Assembly (NCBI GenBank): GCA_965276815.1
Contig: CBDIBE010000008.1
Location: 434,001-498,000 of the forward strand
Direction: 5' to 3'
Source: JAVVHH01 sp965276815
Lineage (GTDB): Bacteria; Pseudomonadota; Alphaproteobacteria; Acetobacterales; Acetobacteraceae
DNA: 64,000 nt
Below are positions 26,761 through 34,969 of the stretch, piece after piece. Numbering within the stretch: the stretch's first letter is position 1; every line of letters starts with the position of its first letter. A model generated the notes under the pieces. That model did not search any database, was not told where the DNA came from, and was given only the letters and a program-made list of their open reading frames with translations. Made by a program: the position numbers and the translations under genes.

Positions 26761-27486
26761 TCAGCGCCGGAGTACGTAGCCCCAAATCATCGAGCCGCCA
26801 TCCTGGCAGCTCTGGGTGTTGGTGCGCAGGTTCGTGTCGGTCGGCGGAACGTTGACCGTGCCTTTGCCCAAATCGAGGTCGAGCGAGCCGGCTTTAAGGA
26901 ACTTGCCGTCCTGGCGGCCGATCGCCACGTAATTGCACGTCCCGCCGCCATTCGGGCCGAATTCGGTCAGCGAGACGCGCACGCTATCATCGTCGCGGGC
27001 CTGGATCCAGAGATTGGCAAAACCCTTATAGGTGAACGCGCCGGCAGCCTTGTCGGCCCAGGCCTGCTTGCCCGGACGGGCGTGGAACTCGAGCACGGCG
27101 AGCAGGCCGGCATAGGCGCTTTTCAGGCAGTCCACCTGGTCCGCGCATTGGTCGCGCTGCGCCAGCCATTGCTTGAGCATATCGTTGAAGTCGGCGAGCA
27201 CCGGGCCGCCAGTGGTCGTCCCGTCATTGAAGATGATGACGTTGCGCTTGAGCTCGTTCTCCGCCTCCTTGTCCAGCTTGGCGAGTGCCGGATTGGCGCA
27301 AATGGTGCGTTCGATCGGGCTGGCCGCCTTCGTGCAATCGACCGCGTGCGCCAAGTGCGGCAGCAGCGCGAGGACTGCCCCGAGGAAAAGCGGTTCATAG
27401 GCCAACAGCGCCTTCCCCAAGCAAACGATGCTTCGTTGTATAAAGCGGCTGGACTGATGGCAAACGTGGCTCGTCTTGCTCAACAC
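26761..27486 (-). CDS. Exported protein with LprI/DUF1311-like N-terminal domain
   Basis: 241 residues. A long, basic N-terminal stretch precedes a hydrophobic signal segment (PLFLGAVLALLPHLAHA). The DUF1311/lysozyme-inhibitor LprI-like motif follows: VDCTKAASPIERTICANPALAKLD, near residue 50, with paired cysteines. The C-terminal half is a beta-rich domain I do not recognise, including YKGFANLWIQARDD. A GGGGAGAG site supports the GTG start at 27486. A periplasmic role, possibly lysozyme inhibition or envelope stress, is inferred from the N-terminal motif only. Confidence 0.75.
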   Translation of the reverse strand: MLSKTSHVCHQSSRFIQRSIVCLGKALLAYEPLFLGAVLALLPHLAHAVDCTKAASPIERTICANPALAKLDKEAENELKRNVIIFNDGTTTGGPVLADFNDMLKQWLAQRDQCADQVDCLKSAYAGLLAVLEFHARPGKQAWADKAAGAFTYKGFANLWIQARDDDSVRVSLTEFGPNGGGTCNYVAIGRQDGKFLKAGSLDLDLGKGTVNVPPTDTNLRTNTQSCQDGGSMIWGYVLRR

Positions 27487-27842
27487 TGACTCTCCCCGGT
27501 GCTCCGAGATGTTAGATATGGCGTGAAGCCCTCCCTCAGGGAGACTACAGAGTGTTCCTGTCGTACTCGGCTACTCCTTAACAACGCAAAACCCCGTAGC
27601 GGAATAACTCACCAGCCGGCCTCATACGGCTCATCCCACCGATCCGTCGCTCCCGGGGCCGGATAAACGTAGCAGGGATCACCAACGTGTCGGCGCCAAA
27701 TGGAAGATTAACTGACGTTCTCACTGCACCCAAAGGCGGACTATTTTCCTATTGCCGCGCAAGTACGAGCAGAGATACGACATTTCCTGGTGCGCCTGGA
27801 CGTACGGATGTATCAGCGCCGGGCTGAACCGAGGACCACTCT
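27487..27842. other. Non-coding gap upstream of yejB
   Basis: About 355 bp without a convincing gene on either strand. It lies where a yejA-type binding-protein gene would be expected. I see no remnant of one. The codons just before the yejB TTG start form a short open stretch (from about 27752) with no recognisable protein. Divergent promoters for the LprI-like gene and for yejBEF must lie here. No riboswitch or tRNA is recognised. Confidence 0.5.
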
Positions 27843-28901
27843 TTGGGCGCCTACCTTCTTCGCCGTTTGTTCCTGCTTTTGCCGACCCTGCTAGGCATCA
27901 TCGCCATCAACTTCGCCGTCGTGCAGTTCGCGCCCGGCGGCCCGGTCGAGCAGGCCATCGCCGAGGCCCGCGGCGGCGGCGGCGTCACCGCCCGGATCAC
28001 CGGCGCCACCAGCGATACCGGGACCTACCGCGGCGCGCGTGGGCTCGATCCCAAGCAGATCGAGCAACTCAAGCGCACCTTCGGCTTCGACAAGCCGGCC
28101 GGCGAGCGCTTCCTGCTCATGCTGCGGGACTATCTCAGCTTCGACTTTGGCCGCAGCTTCTTTCGCGACGATACGGTGCTGAACCTGGTGCTGCAGAAGA
28201 TGCCGGTCAGCATCTCGCTCGGCCTGTGGTCCACCCTGCTCGTCTACCTGATCAGCGTTCCGCTCGGCATCGCCAAGGCGGTGCGCGACGGCTCGCGCTT
28301 CGACGTGGCCAGCAGCGCGGTCGTGCTGGTCGGCTATGCGATCCCCGGCTTCCTGTTCGCGATCATGCTGGTGGTGCTGTTCGCCGGCGGCAGCTTCGTG
28401 CAGTGGTTTCCCTTGCGCGGCCTGGCCAGCGAAGGCGCCTCCGCCTGGTCCTGGCCGGCGCGGATCCTGGACTACGCGTGGCACATGGTGCTGCCCACCG
28501 TGGCGCTCGTGGCGGGCGGGTTCGCCGGGCTGACGATCCTGACCAAGAACTGCTTCCTCGAGGAAGTGCGCAAGCAATACGTGGTCACCGCCCGGGCCAA
28601 GGGGGCGGGCGAGCAGCGCGTGCTGTACGGCCATGTGTTCCGCAACGCGATGCTGCTGATCGTAGCCGGGTTCCCCTCCGCCTTCATCGGCATCCTGTTC
28701 AGCTCGGCGCTCCTCGTGGAAATCGTGTTCTCGCTGGACGGGCTCGGCCTGCTGGGGTTCGAGAGCGCGATCAGGCGCGATTATCCAGTGATGTTCGGCA
28801 CGCTCTATATCTACACGCTGTTCGCGCTGGTGCTGCAGATCGTCGGCGACCTGCTCTACACCGTGGTCGATCCGCGGATCGACTTCGAGGCGCGCGGTTG
28901 A
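27843..28901 (+). CDS. yejB: Oligopeptide/microcin C-type ABC transporter permease
   Basis: 352 residues with six membrane helices, starting GAYLLRRLFLLLPTLLGII, the DppB/YejB N-terminal signature. Insertions after the first helix (VEQAIAEARGGGG...) and FGFDKPAGERFLLMLRDYLSFDFGRSFFRD mark the YejB subgroup. The EAA loop VVTARAKGAGEQRVLYGHVFRNAM contacts the ATPase. The start is TTG 27843 with GAGGA 7 bp upstream. YejABEF imports peptides and microcin C-like compounds; no yejA is adjacent. Confidence 0.93.
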   Translation: MGAYLLRRLFLLLPTLLGIIAINFAVVQFAPGGPVEQAIAEARGGGGVTARITGATSDTGTYRGARGLDPKQIEQLKRTFGFDKPAGERFLLMLRDYLSFDFGRSFFRDDTVLNLVLQKMPVSISLGLWSTLLVYLISVPLGIAKAVRDGSRFDVASSAVVLVGYAIPGFLFAIMLVVLFAGGSFVQWFPLRGLASEGASAWSWPARILDYAWHMVLPTVALVAGGFAGLTILTKNCFLEEVRKQYVVTARAKGAGEQRVLYGHVFRNAMLLIVAGFPSAFIGILFSSALLVEIVFSLDGLGLLGFESAIRRDYPVMFGTLYIYTLFALVLQIVGDLLYTVVDPRIDFEARG

Positions 28902-29920
28902 CCCCGCTGACCCGGCGCCGGCTGGCGCTGTTTCGTGCGCATCGGCGAGGCGCCTGGTCGCTGGCCATTTTCACCGCCCTCTTCGTGGTCTGCCTGTTCG
29001 CCGAGTTCATCGCCAATGACCGCCCGCTGGTGATCAGTTTCGACGGGCGCCTCTATTTCCCGGTCCTGCAGGACTACAGCGAGGACACGTTCGGCTCCGA
29101 CCTGCTGCCGCTCGAGGCCGACTACACCGACCCGGAACTGCAATCGCGCATCGGCGCGCATGGCTGGATGGTCTGGCCGCTCATCCCGTTCAGCTATGAC
29201 ACGGTCATCAAGGACCTCCCCAGCCCGGCGCCGTCGCCACCCTCCTGGCGCAACCTGCTCGGCACCGACGATCAGGCGCGCGACGTGCTGGCGCGGGTGA
29301 TCTACGGGTTCCGCATCTCGGTGCTGTTCGGCTTCACGCTCACCGCGATCTCCTCGGTCGTCGGCATTGCCGCTGGCGCCATCCAGGGCTTCTACGGCGG
29401 GCTCACCGACTTGCTGTTTCAGCGCTTTATCGAGATTTGGTCCGGAATGCCGCAGCTCTACATGCTGATCATCTTGGGCAGCATCGTGACCCCCGGTTTC
29501 TGGATCCTTTTGACCTTCCTGCTGCTGTTTTCCTGGATGGCGCTGACCGGGGTCGTGCGCGCCGAGTTCCTGCGCGGCCGCAATCTCGACTATGTGCGCG
29601 CCGCGCAGGCTTTGGGGGTGCGCGACGGCGCGATCATGGCGCGGCACATCTTGCCGAACGCGCTGGTGGCGGTGCTGAGCTTCCTGCCGTTCACGCTGTC
29701 GGGCTCGGTGACGGTGCTGGCGAGCCTGGATTTCCTCGGTTTCGGCCTGCCGCCAGGCTCGCCGTCCCTCGGCGAGCTGGTGAGCCAGGGCAAGAACAAC
29801 CTGCAGGCGCCCTGGCTGGCGCTGACCGCCTTCATCGTGCTCGGCGGACTGCTCACCCTGCTGATCTTCATCGGCGAGGCGGTCCGCGACGCCTTCGACC
29901 CGCGCAAGCAGGTCCAATGA
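28898..29920 (+). CDS. yejE: Oligopeptide/microcin C-type ABC transporter permease
   Basis: 340 residues with an N-terminal helix (WSLAIFTALFVVCLFAEFIAND) and a large periplasmic insert (LVISFDGRLYFPVLQDYSEDTFG...), characteristic of YejE. The core permease domain is LLGTDDQARDVLARVIYGFRIS followed by the EAA loop VRAAQALGVRDGAIMARHILPNAL. It begins with TTG overlapping the yejB stop (TTGA), so the pair is coupled. DppC-family partner of YejB. Confidence 0.93.
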   Translation: MTPLTRRRLALFRAHRRGAWSLAIFTALFVVCLFAEFIANDRPLVISFDGRLYFPVLQDYSEDTFGSDLLPLEADYTDPELQSRIGAHGWMVWPLIPFSYDTVIKDLPSPAPSPPSWRNLLGTDDQARDVLARVIYGFRISVLFGFTLTAISSVVGIAAGAIQGFYGGLTDLLFQRFIEIWSGMPQLYMLIILGSIVTPGFWILLTFLLLFSWMALTGVVRAEFLRGRNLDYVRAAQALGVRDGAIMARHILPNALVAVLSFLPFTLSGSVTVLASLDFLGFGLPPGSPSLGELVSQGKNNLQAPWLALTAFIVLGGLLTLLIFIGEAVRDAFDPRKQVQ

Positions 29921-29935
29921 GAGGCGCGCCAGGCT

Positions 29936-29956
29936 CTCTCTCCCGGAGGGAGAGGG
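29936..29956. repeat. 21-bp CTCTCTCCCGGAGGGAGAGGG repeat, copy 2
   Basis: This is an exact reverse complement of the 21-bp sequence at 17641-17661. Its GGAGGGAGAGGG half lies 9 bp in front of the yejF ATG at 29966 and would serve as the Shine-Dalgarno sequence. Because the repeat can fold on itself, it could also sequester that site. Confidence 0.75.
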
Positions 29957-29959
29957 CTT

Positions 29960-31555
29960 TTGAGCATGCTTGAGGTTGAAGACCTCACCGTGCGCTTCGG
30001 CTCGCACCCTGTTGTGGACGGCATCAGCTTCGAGCTTCAGGCGGGCGAGACGCTCGCGATCGTGGGCGAAAGCGGGTCGGGTAAGTCGCTGACCGCGCTC
30101 TCCATCCTGCAGCTCCTGCCGGCCGGCGCAGCCAGCAGCGGGCGGATCGTGCTGGATGGACACGACATGGTCCGCGCCGGGGCGCAGGCGCTGCAGCGCG
30201 CCCGCGGAGGCACGGCCGGCATCGTGTTTCAGGAGCCGATGACCAGCCTCAACCCGCTGCACCGGATCGGCAGGCAAGTGGCCGAAGCGATCGCCCTGCA
30301 CGGGCGCCGGCCCCGAAGCGGCACAGTCGCCGCCCTGCTCGCCCGGGTCGGCTTCCCCGACGCCGAGACCCGGCTCGACGCCTTCCCGCACCAGCTCAGC
30401 GGCGGGCAGCGCCAGCGCGTGATGATCGCCATGGCGTTGGCAAACGACCCCAAATTGCTCATCGCCGATGAGCCGACAACGGCGCTCGACGTCACCATCC
30501 AGGCCGGCATCCTCGACCTGCTCGCCGCCGAGAAGGCGCGGCGCGGCCTGGCCCTGCTGTTGATCAGTCACGATCTGAACGTGGTGCGCCGGGTCGCCGA
30601 CCGGATCTGCGTTATGAAGGACGGGCATATCGTCGAAACCGGCGCGGTCGAGACGGTGTTCCGCGCGCCGCGGCATCCCTACACGCAGATGCTGATCGCG
30701 GCCGAGCCCTCCGGCGCGCCAGTGCCGATCCCCGAGGTTGCGCCCGTCGTCGCCGAGGCGCGCGACCTCGCTGTCCGCTTCCCGGTCCGCCGCGGCCTGT
30801 TGCGGCGCACCGTTGCCGAGGTGCGGGCGGTGGATGGCGTTAGCCTGCACGTGCGCGAGGGCGAGACGCTCGGTCTCGTCGGGGAAAGCGGGTCCGGCAA
30901 GAGCACGATCGGGCTGGCGATGCTGCGGATGCAGGCGGCATCCGGCCGGATCCTGTTTGAGGGGCGCGACATCAGCGCGCTGAAACGCTCAGAACTCCGC
31001 CCACTGCGCCGGCGCATGCAGATCGTGTTCCAGGACCCTTATGGCAGCCTGTCGCCGCGGATGAGCGTCGCCGATATCGTCGAGGAAGGCTTGCGCGTCC
31101 ACGAGCCGGGGCTTGACCGCCGGGCGCGGCTGGCCCGGGTCGCGGCGGCGCTGGCGGAAGTCGGGCTGGCGCCGGAGAGCGCGGACCGCTACCCGCACGA
31201 GTTCAGCGGCGGCCAGCGGCAGCGCATCGCGGTGGCGCGGGCCATGGTGCTGAAGCCGCGCCTGGTCGTGCTCGACGAACCGACCAGCGCGCTCGACCGC
31301 TCCGTGCAGTCGCAACTGGTCGACCTGCTGCGCGGGCTGCAGCAACGGCACGGTCTGGCCTACCTGTTCATCAGCCACGACCTCGCCGTGGTGCGGGCGC
31401 TCGCGCATCGGGTGGCCGTGCTGCAAGCCGGCAGAGTCGTCGAGCAGGGGCCGGCTGAAGCGTTGTTCGCCCGGCCGCAGACCGCCTACGCCGCCGCGCT
31501 CATGGCTGCCGCATTCTCCGGCGCTCTGACGGTCGAGCCAGTCTCGCCGGTCTGA
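29960..31555 (+). CDS. yejF: Dipeptide/microcin C-type ABC transporter, tandem ATPase
   Basis: 531 residues containing two complete ABC ATPase domains. Walker A is GESGSGKS near residues 36 and 315, the signatures are LSGGQRQR and FSGGQRQRIA, and Walker B is LLIADEPTTALD and LVVLDEPTSALD. This is the fused YejF arrangement that powers YejB/YejE. The listed start is TTG 29960; the ATG at 29966 (MLEVEDLTVRF) is a likelier initiator. It is downstream of yejBE by 39 bp, so yejBEF form an operon. Confidence 0.95.
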   Translation: MSMLEVEDLTVRFGSHPVVDGISFELQAGETLAIVGESGSGKSLTALSILQLLPAGAASSGRIVLDGHDMVRAGAQALQRARGGTAGIVFQEPMTSLNPLHRIGRQVAEAIALHGRRPRSGTVAALLARVGFPDAETRLDAFPHQLSGGQRQRVMIAMALANDPKLLIADEPTTALDVTIQAGILDLLAAEKARRGLALLLISHDLNVVRRVADRICVMKDGHIVETGAVETVFRAPRHPYTQMLIAAEPSGAPVPIPEVAPVVAEARDLAVRFPVRRGLLRRTVAEVRAVDGVSLHVREGETLGLVGESGSGKSTIGLAMLRMQAASGRILFEGRDISALKRSELRPLRRRMQIVFQDPYGSLSPRMSVADIVEEGLRVHEPGLDRRARLARVAAALAEVGLAPESADRYPHEFSGGQRQRIAVARAMVLKPRLVVLDEPTSALDRSVQSQLVDLLRGLQQRHGLAYLFISHDLAVVRALAHRVAVLQAGRVVEQGPAEALFARPQTAYAAALMAAAFSGALTVEPVSPV

Positions 31556-31557
31556 TG

Positions 31558-31597
31558 CCGCTCGTCTTTCAGCCTGCCCGCTCGTCTTTCAGCCTGA
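31558..31597. repeat. Tandem direct repeat, two 20-bp units
   Basis: CCGCTCGTCTTTCAGCCTGC at 31558-31577 is followed immediately by the same sequence with one final-base change at 31578-31597. It lies between the yejF stop and the decayed MFS remnant, overlapping that remnant's 3' end. It looks like a local duplication, with no gene or known motif in it. Confidence 0.7.
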
Positions 31598-31832
31598 TCG
31601 TGAACAACAGGAAGATCGCCAGCCCGGTAACAGCGCCATGGCGCCGAGGGTCACGCTGTAGCCGACGAAGGTCACCGCGTCGCCCCAAGCCACGCTGGCC
31701 AGGGCGGCGCGTCGGCCTTGGAACGTGGTCATCGCACCCATCGCCATCTGCGTGCGCCCACTCCCGTAGGTCAGGTCGTGGCAGCGACACGCTGAGCGTC
31801 GCCGCGCCGATGCCGTCGGGCATTTCCGCCGT
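31569..31832 (-). pseudogene. MFS transporter C-terminal remnant, frameshifted
   Basis: Reading the minus strand with frame changes gives a coherent major-facilitator tail. It runs MPDGIGAATLSVSLP, then DLTYGSGRTQMAMGAMTTFQG, then VTFVGYSVTLGAMAL and finally VTGLAIFLLFTIRLKDERAG. The order matches the LPDGIG...DLxxGTGRFNxAxGAxxTxQGxGAALS...GYSxAFLxLxAxAL stretch of an MFS subfamily. At least two frame breaks separate these pieces, near 31770 and 31635, and the N-terminal three quarters are gone. I read it as a decaying leftover. Confidence is moderate because it rests on pattern recognition. Confidence 0.6.
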
Positions 31833-31836
31833 TCTG

Positions 31837-32136
31837 CTACGACGCTGCCTGCGTCAAGTTGAGTTCGATAAGCACCATGTCGGAAGTGAACTCGGCGCTA
31901 TGCCATGCGCCCGCTTCCAAATGCAGTGCGGTCCCGGGCTCGAGCGCGATGCCGCCCTGCTCGCACTCGAGCCGGCCGCCGCCGCTGAGCACGAACAGGA
32001 ACTGCTCAAAGTCATGGTGATGCTTGGCGGCCACATGGCCCGCCTTGATGGGCACCCGGCGCATCACCGCGCCTTGCCCGGCCAACTGGTCCGCCGGGCT
32101 ATCTGGAGACCAGCGGATTGCGGTGACGGCCGGCAT
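31837..32136 (-). CDS. Small cupin-domain protein
   Basis: 99 residues forming a single cupin barrel. Motif 1 is KHHHDFEQFLFVLSGGGRLECEQ (metal ligands His, His, Glu) near residue 38, and motif 2 is LEAGAWHSAEF with the second-motif His. Unknown substrate. Its start overlaps the ohr stop by one base (both at 32136), so it is cotranscribed with the peroxide-resistance gene. A role linked to organic peroxide or quinone handling is inferred only from position. Confidence 0.85.
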   Translation of the reverse strand: MPAVTAIRWSPDSPADQLAGQGAVMRRVPIKAGHVAAKHHHDFEQFLFVLSGGGRLECEQGGIALEPGTALHLEAGAWHSAEFTSDMVLIELNLTQAAS

Positions 32137-32564
32137 CAGACGACCGAAAGCCGGACCGGCACGTTATTGCGCGTCGCGTTGCTGTAGGGACATGCCTGGT
32201 GCGCCTTTTCGACCAGCGCCTCGGCCTGTTCGGGCGGCACGCCGGGCAGCGACACCTTCAGCTCGATATCCAGCCCGAACCCGCCTTCGGAGCGCGGGCC
32301 GATGCCGACGAAGCTCTGCACCGTCGCGTCGTTCGGCACCTGCGCGCCGTCCTTGTTCTGGCTGGCGACGAACTTCATTGCGCCGAGAAAGCAGGCCGCA
32401 TAGCCGGCGGCAAAAAGCTGCTCTGGGTTGTTGCCGCCACCCTGGCCGCCCATTTCCTTCGGCACGGCCAGCTTCACGGCGAGCGCGCCGTCATCGGTCC
32501 GGCTCTCGCCGTCCCGGCCGCCATGGGCAGTTGCGCTGGTACGGTATTTTACGTCGACGGACAT
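32136..32564 (-). CDS. ohr: Organic hydroperoxide resistance protein (Ohr/OsmC family)
   Basis: 142-residue thiol peroxidase that reduces organic hydroperoxides using lipoyl-bound dithiols. The peroxidatic cysteine is in FAAGYAACFLGAM near residue 58 and the resolving cysteine in HQACPYSNATRNN near 125. N-terminal YRTSATAHGGRDGESRTDDG is typical of Ohr. OhrR, the usual MarR-type repressor, is not encoded nearby. It heads a two-gene unit with the cupin. Confidence 0.95.
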   Translation of the reverse strand: MSVDVKYRTSATAHGGRDGESRTDDGALAVKLAVPKEMGGQGGGNNPEQLFAAGYAACFLGAMKFVASQNKDGAQVPNDATVQSFVGIGPRSEGGFGLDIELKVSLPGVPPEQAEALVEKAHQACPYSNATRNNVPVRLSVV

Positions 32565-32625
32565 GCCTAATCCCCTTGCGTTTTGGACCCCTTAGATCGG
32601 CGATGCTCCCTGCCCGCGCAACCCC

Positions 32626-33144
32626 GTGCTGAACTCGGCGTCGTCACTGCAACGCCTGCTGGATGGGCCAGTACGCCCGGGAATCGTGGAGTGGATCGGC
32701 TTGCGACCCGCGCGGCACGCGGAGATGTGTATCGTTCAAGACGCCGTTCTCGACCCAGCGGCGGGGCTGCCCGGCGATCATTACGCCGGCCGGCCCGGCG
32801 GTGCACGCCAGGTCAGCTTGATCGGCCGCGAGCAGCTCGCCGCAATCGCCGGCTATCTTGGCCGGGCCGACGTGCCGCCGGCATTGCTGCGGCGCAATCT
32901 CGTGATCTCGGGCATGAACCTGATGGCGCTCAAGGGACGGCGGTTCCGCGCCGGAACCGCGTTGCTCGAGGCAACCGGCGAGTGCCATCCTTGTTCGAGG
33001 ATGGAAGCGCTGCTTGGCCCCGGGGGCTACAACGCGGTCCGCGGCACCGGGGGCATCCTGGCTCGGGTCGTCGAGGGCGGGACGGTGCGCGTCGGCGACC
33101 AGGTGAGCCGCGTCCCGCAGCCTGGCGCGGTAGCGGGCAGTTGA
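32626..33144 (+). CDS. MOSC domain-containing protein
   Basis: 172 residues. The MOSC core is LPGDHYAGRPGGARQVSLIGREQLAAIA followed by LRRNLVISGMNLMALKGRRFRAG and the conserved cysteine in TGECHPCSRMEALLG. MOSC domains carry sulphur or sulphurated molybdenum cofactors and occur in molybdenum cofactor sulphurases, YiiM and YcbX. This short form is single-domain. The start is GTG at 32626. The partner oxidoreductase is unknown. Confidence 0.88.
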   Translation: MLNSASSLQRLLDGPVRPGIVEWIGLRPARHAEMCIVQDAVLDPAAGLPGDHYAGRPGGARQVSLIGREQLAAIAGYLGRADVPPALLRRNLVISGMNLMALKGRRFRAGTALLEATGECHPCSRMEALLGPGGYNAVRGTGGILARVVEGGTVRVGDQVSRVPQPGAVAGS

Positions 33145-33161
33145 GCCGGAGGAGATCCACG

Positions 33162-33455
33162 ATGCGGCGGACCGTCTGTATTGCCCTGCTGGGCCTGCTC
33201 GCCGTCAGTTCCTGCGCGCCGATAGGGCCGCAGCACCCGCCCGTGCCGCCGATCCCGCCGGAGCGGGTCCTCGCCCCGCCGCCATCGCGCACGTCGCTGA
33301 TCTGGCAGCCCGGACATTTCGACTGGAACGGCACCGCCTACGCGTGGGTGCCGGGCGTCTGGGTGGAGCGCGCCGGACACGGGACATTGTGGCAGGACGG
33401 CTATTGGCGCGAGGGACCAGACGGTTCCGTCTGGGTCCCCGGCCACTGGATGTAA
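33162..33455 (+). CDS. YXWGXW-type repeat lipoprotein
   Basis: 97 residues. The signal ends in LLAVSSC, a lipobox giving a lipidated Cys near residue 18, followed by a Pro-rich linker. Aromatic repeats of the YXWGXW/WxPGHW kind then follow: LIWQPGHFDWNG, YAWVPGVWVER, LWQDGYWRE and VWVPGHW. Such repeats are common in small exported proteobacterial proteins and probably bind glycans or the cell wall. A GGAGGAG site lies in front of the ATG. It is convergent with the Pro-rich secreted gene, leaving 1 bp between them. Confidence 0.8.
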   Translation: MRRTVCIALLGLLAVSSCAPIGPQHPPVPPIPPERVLAPPPSRTSLIWQPGHFDWNGTAYAWVPGVWVERAGHGTLWQDGYWREGPDGSVWVPGHWM

Positions 33456-33456
33456 G

Positions 33457-33699
33457 CTATTGCGGCGTTGCGGCCGGGGCTGGCGCGCTCTGCGCCGGCG
33501 CTGCCGCCGAGGGAACGGGCTGGACCGGAGCCGCGAGCGTCGGACCGACCTGCGGCGGCGCGACCGGGACGGGCGAGGGCGGCGGCGGCGCGGGCTCGGA
33601 CGGCTGCTTTTGCAGCGGAATGATGATCGGCTGGGCCGCAGCGGGAACCGCGGCCAGCAAAGCCAGAGCGAGAATGGCCTTAGCGAGAATGGCCTTCAT
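33457..33699 (-). CDS. Small secreted proline/alanine-rich protein
   Basis: 80 residues: a signal peptide (MKAILAKAILALALLAAVPA, cleavage after AAA/Q) followed by a low-complexity tail rich in Pro, Ala and Val (PSEPAPPPPSPVPVAPP and onward). The first codons come from a tandem DNA repeat (AGAATGGCCTTAGCG twice). No catalytic features. It begins 12 bp after the pseudo-AAA+ membrane protein on the same strand, so it is probably cotranscribed with it. Confidence 0.65.
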   Translation of the reverse strand: MKAILAKAILALALLAAVPAAAQPIIIPLQKQPSEPAPPPPSPVPVAPPQVGPTLAAPVQPVPSAAAPAQSAPAPAATPQ

Positions 33700-33711
33700 G
33701 ATGCCTCCTGG

Positions 33712-34875
33712 TCAGGGGTCGTAGCGGAAGGTCCTGTAGCCGAAGCGGTCGGTGGAATAGGTGCCGATATACGAGTTCTGCGGCTCGTATCCGCTTGCGT
33801 ACCCCTGGTCCGCGCGCGGTTGCCAGTTCTGCGCCGGGCGCGCGGCAGGGGCCCAATCGGGCGGTTGCTGGGCCCAAGCGCCCCTGTATGCCGGCGGCGG
33901 GTTCTCGGCGAGCCCCGCGGACTGGACTCGGCGCGGGCCCGTCGCGACCTCGCGCGCACGGCCCTCCAAGTGCCGCGGCCGCCGCGCGCGAGCGGTTTCA
34001 TCGGTCACGTGGCCCCGATCATGCCTCGGTTCTACCGCGGCCTGGACCGGATTTCTCGGGGCTAGATCGACCGCGGCCGCCGAGCTCGGCGCGAGCAGAG
34101 GAGCCGGCGCCGCCGCGACCGCGACGGGACTGGCGGCTGGCACGGGGGGAGCGGCGGGGTGGGCGCCCCCGCTGAGCGCAAGATGCGCCGGCGCAAGCGC
34201 GCTCGCCGCCACGGTCGCAGGCGTGGCGTCCCATTTGCTGCGGCCGATCCAGACGCCGAGCGCGACCGACGCAGCTATCCCGACACCGGCCAGCACCAGG
34301 AATGGCCCAACCCGCCGCGTCTCCAGCATCGTGGATGCGGCCGGCACTGGGATCAGCGACCGCTCGGCCCTTAAGGGCCCAGGAACCCGCGGCTGCGGCG
34401 CCGGCAGCAGCCGGTCCCGCAGACCGGAGAAGTCGTCCCCATCCAAGAGCGCCGCAAACGCCGGGGACCCGGCCATGACCAGGATCAGCGCCCCCGCGCT
34501 GCGGACCATATGCTGGACATAGCGGAGCGCCGGACGCTGCAGCTTCTCTGCCCCGTCGATCAGCCAGACGATCCGCTGCCCCGGCGCATCAGGCAAGGAA
34601 AGGATCTGGTAACCCAGCTCCAGCACCGCATCGTCCTGCGCCGCAGGATCGTTCGGTCCGGCGATTTGGGCCATCAACCCGGACAGCGAAAGCCCGGGCT
34701 CGCGCGCCGACACGCGCACGGTCCGGCACTCTCCGCTGAGTACCAGTGCGGCGTCATCGAGCAAGTCCCGCCCGGCTTCGCCCGCTTGCGTCACCAGCAT
34801 ATCGGAACCGGCGCGTACCCGGTTCACCAGCGTCGCAAGGTCAGAGGGCGAGTTCATCAGGTCGGCATTCAACAT
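33712..34875 (-). CDS. Membrane-anchored degenerate AAA+-like protein with periplasmic tail
   Basis: 387 residues from ATG 34875, which has GAGGTGG upstream. Residues 1-170 resemble the ExeA/GspA-type ATPase fold. The expected P-loop region reads MLVTQAGEAGRDLLDDAALVL without a Gly-Lys-Thr/Ser. The Walker B-like strand is RIVWLIDGAEKLQRPALRYVQHM. One membrane helix follows near residues 190-212 (FLVLAGVGIAASVALGVWIG), then an Ala/Pro-rich tail ending in a Tyr-rich segment (YGTYSTDRFGYRTFRYDP-like). The architecture matches the 38647 protein, suggesting a paralogue. I do not recognise an established family. Confidence 0.7.
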   Translation of the reverse strand: MLNADLMNSPSDLATLVNRVRAGSDMLVTQAGEAGRDLLDDAALVLSGECRTVRVSAREPGLSLSGLMAQIAGPNDPAAQDDAVLELGYQILSLPDAPGQRIVWLIDGAEKLQRPALRYVQHMVRSAGALILVMAGSPAFAALLDGDDFSGLRDRLLPAPQPRVPGPLRAERSLIPVPAASTMLETRRVGPFLVLAGVGIAASVALGVWIGRSKWDATPATVAASALAPAHLALSGGAHPAAPPVPAASPVAVAAAPAPLLAPSSAAAVDLAPRNPVQAAVEPRHDRGHVTDETARARRPRHLEGRAREVATGPRRVQSAGLAENPPPAYRGAWAQQPPDWAPAARPAQNWQPRADQGYASGYEPQNSYIGTYSTDRFGYRTFRYDP

Positions 34876-34969
34876 GTCCACCTCGGGTGACCGGGACCGC
34901 GCGCTGTCTTGTAAAGATGAAATTGACGAAATCGTGGCCGAACGCAACACGTAAGCGCGACGGCGTGTC

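Noticed and set aside
27487..27842. Hidden yejA remnant or riboswitch upstream of yejB
   Set aside because: No periplasmic binding-protein motif, signal peptide or conserved riboswitch core could be read on either strand.
28856..30850. Long minus-strand frame opposite yejE/yejF
   Set aside because: Low-complexity shadow of the permease and ATPase genes; the plus strand has intact ABC signatures.
33712..34875. Functional ExeA/GspA secretion ATPase
   Set aside because: The Walker A Gly-Lys-Thr/Ser is absent and no secretin or type II secretion genes are adjacent.
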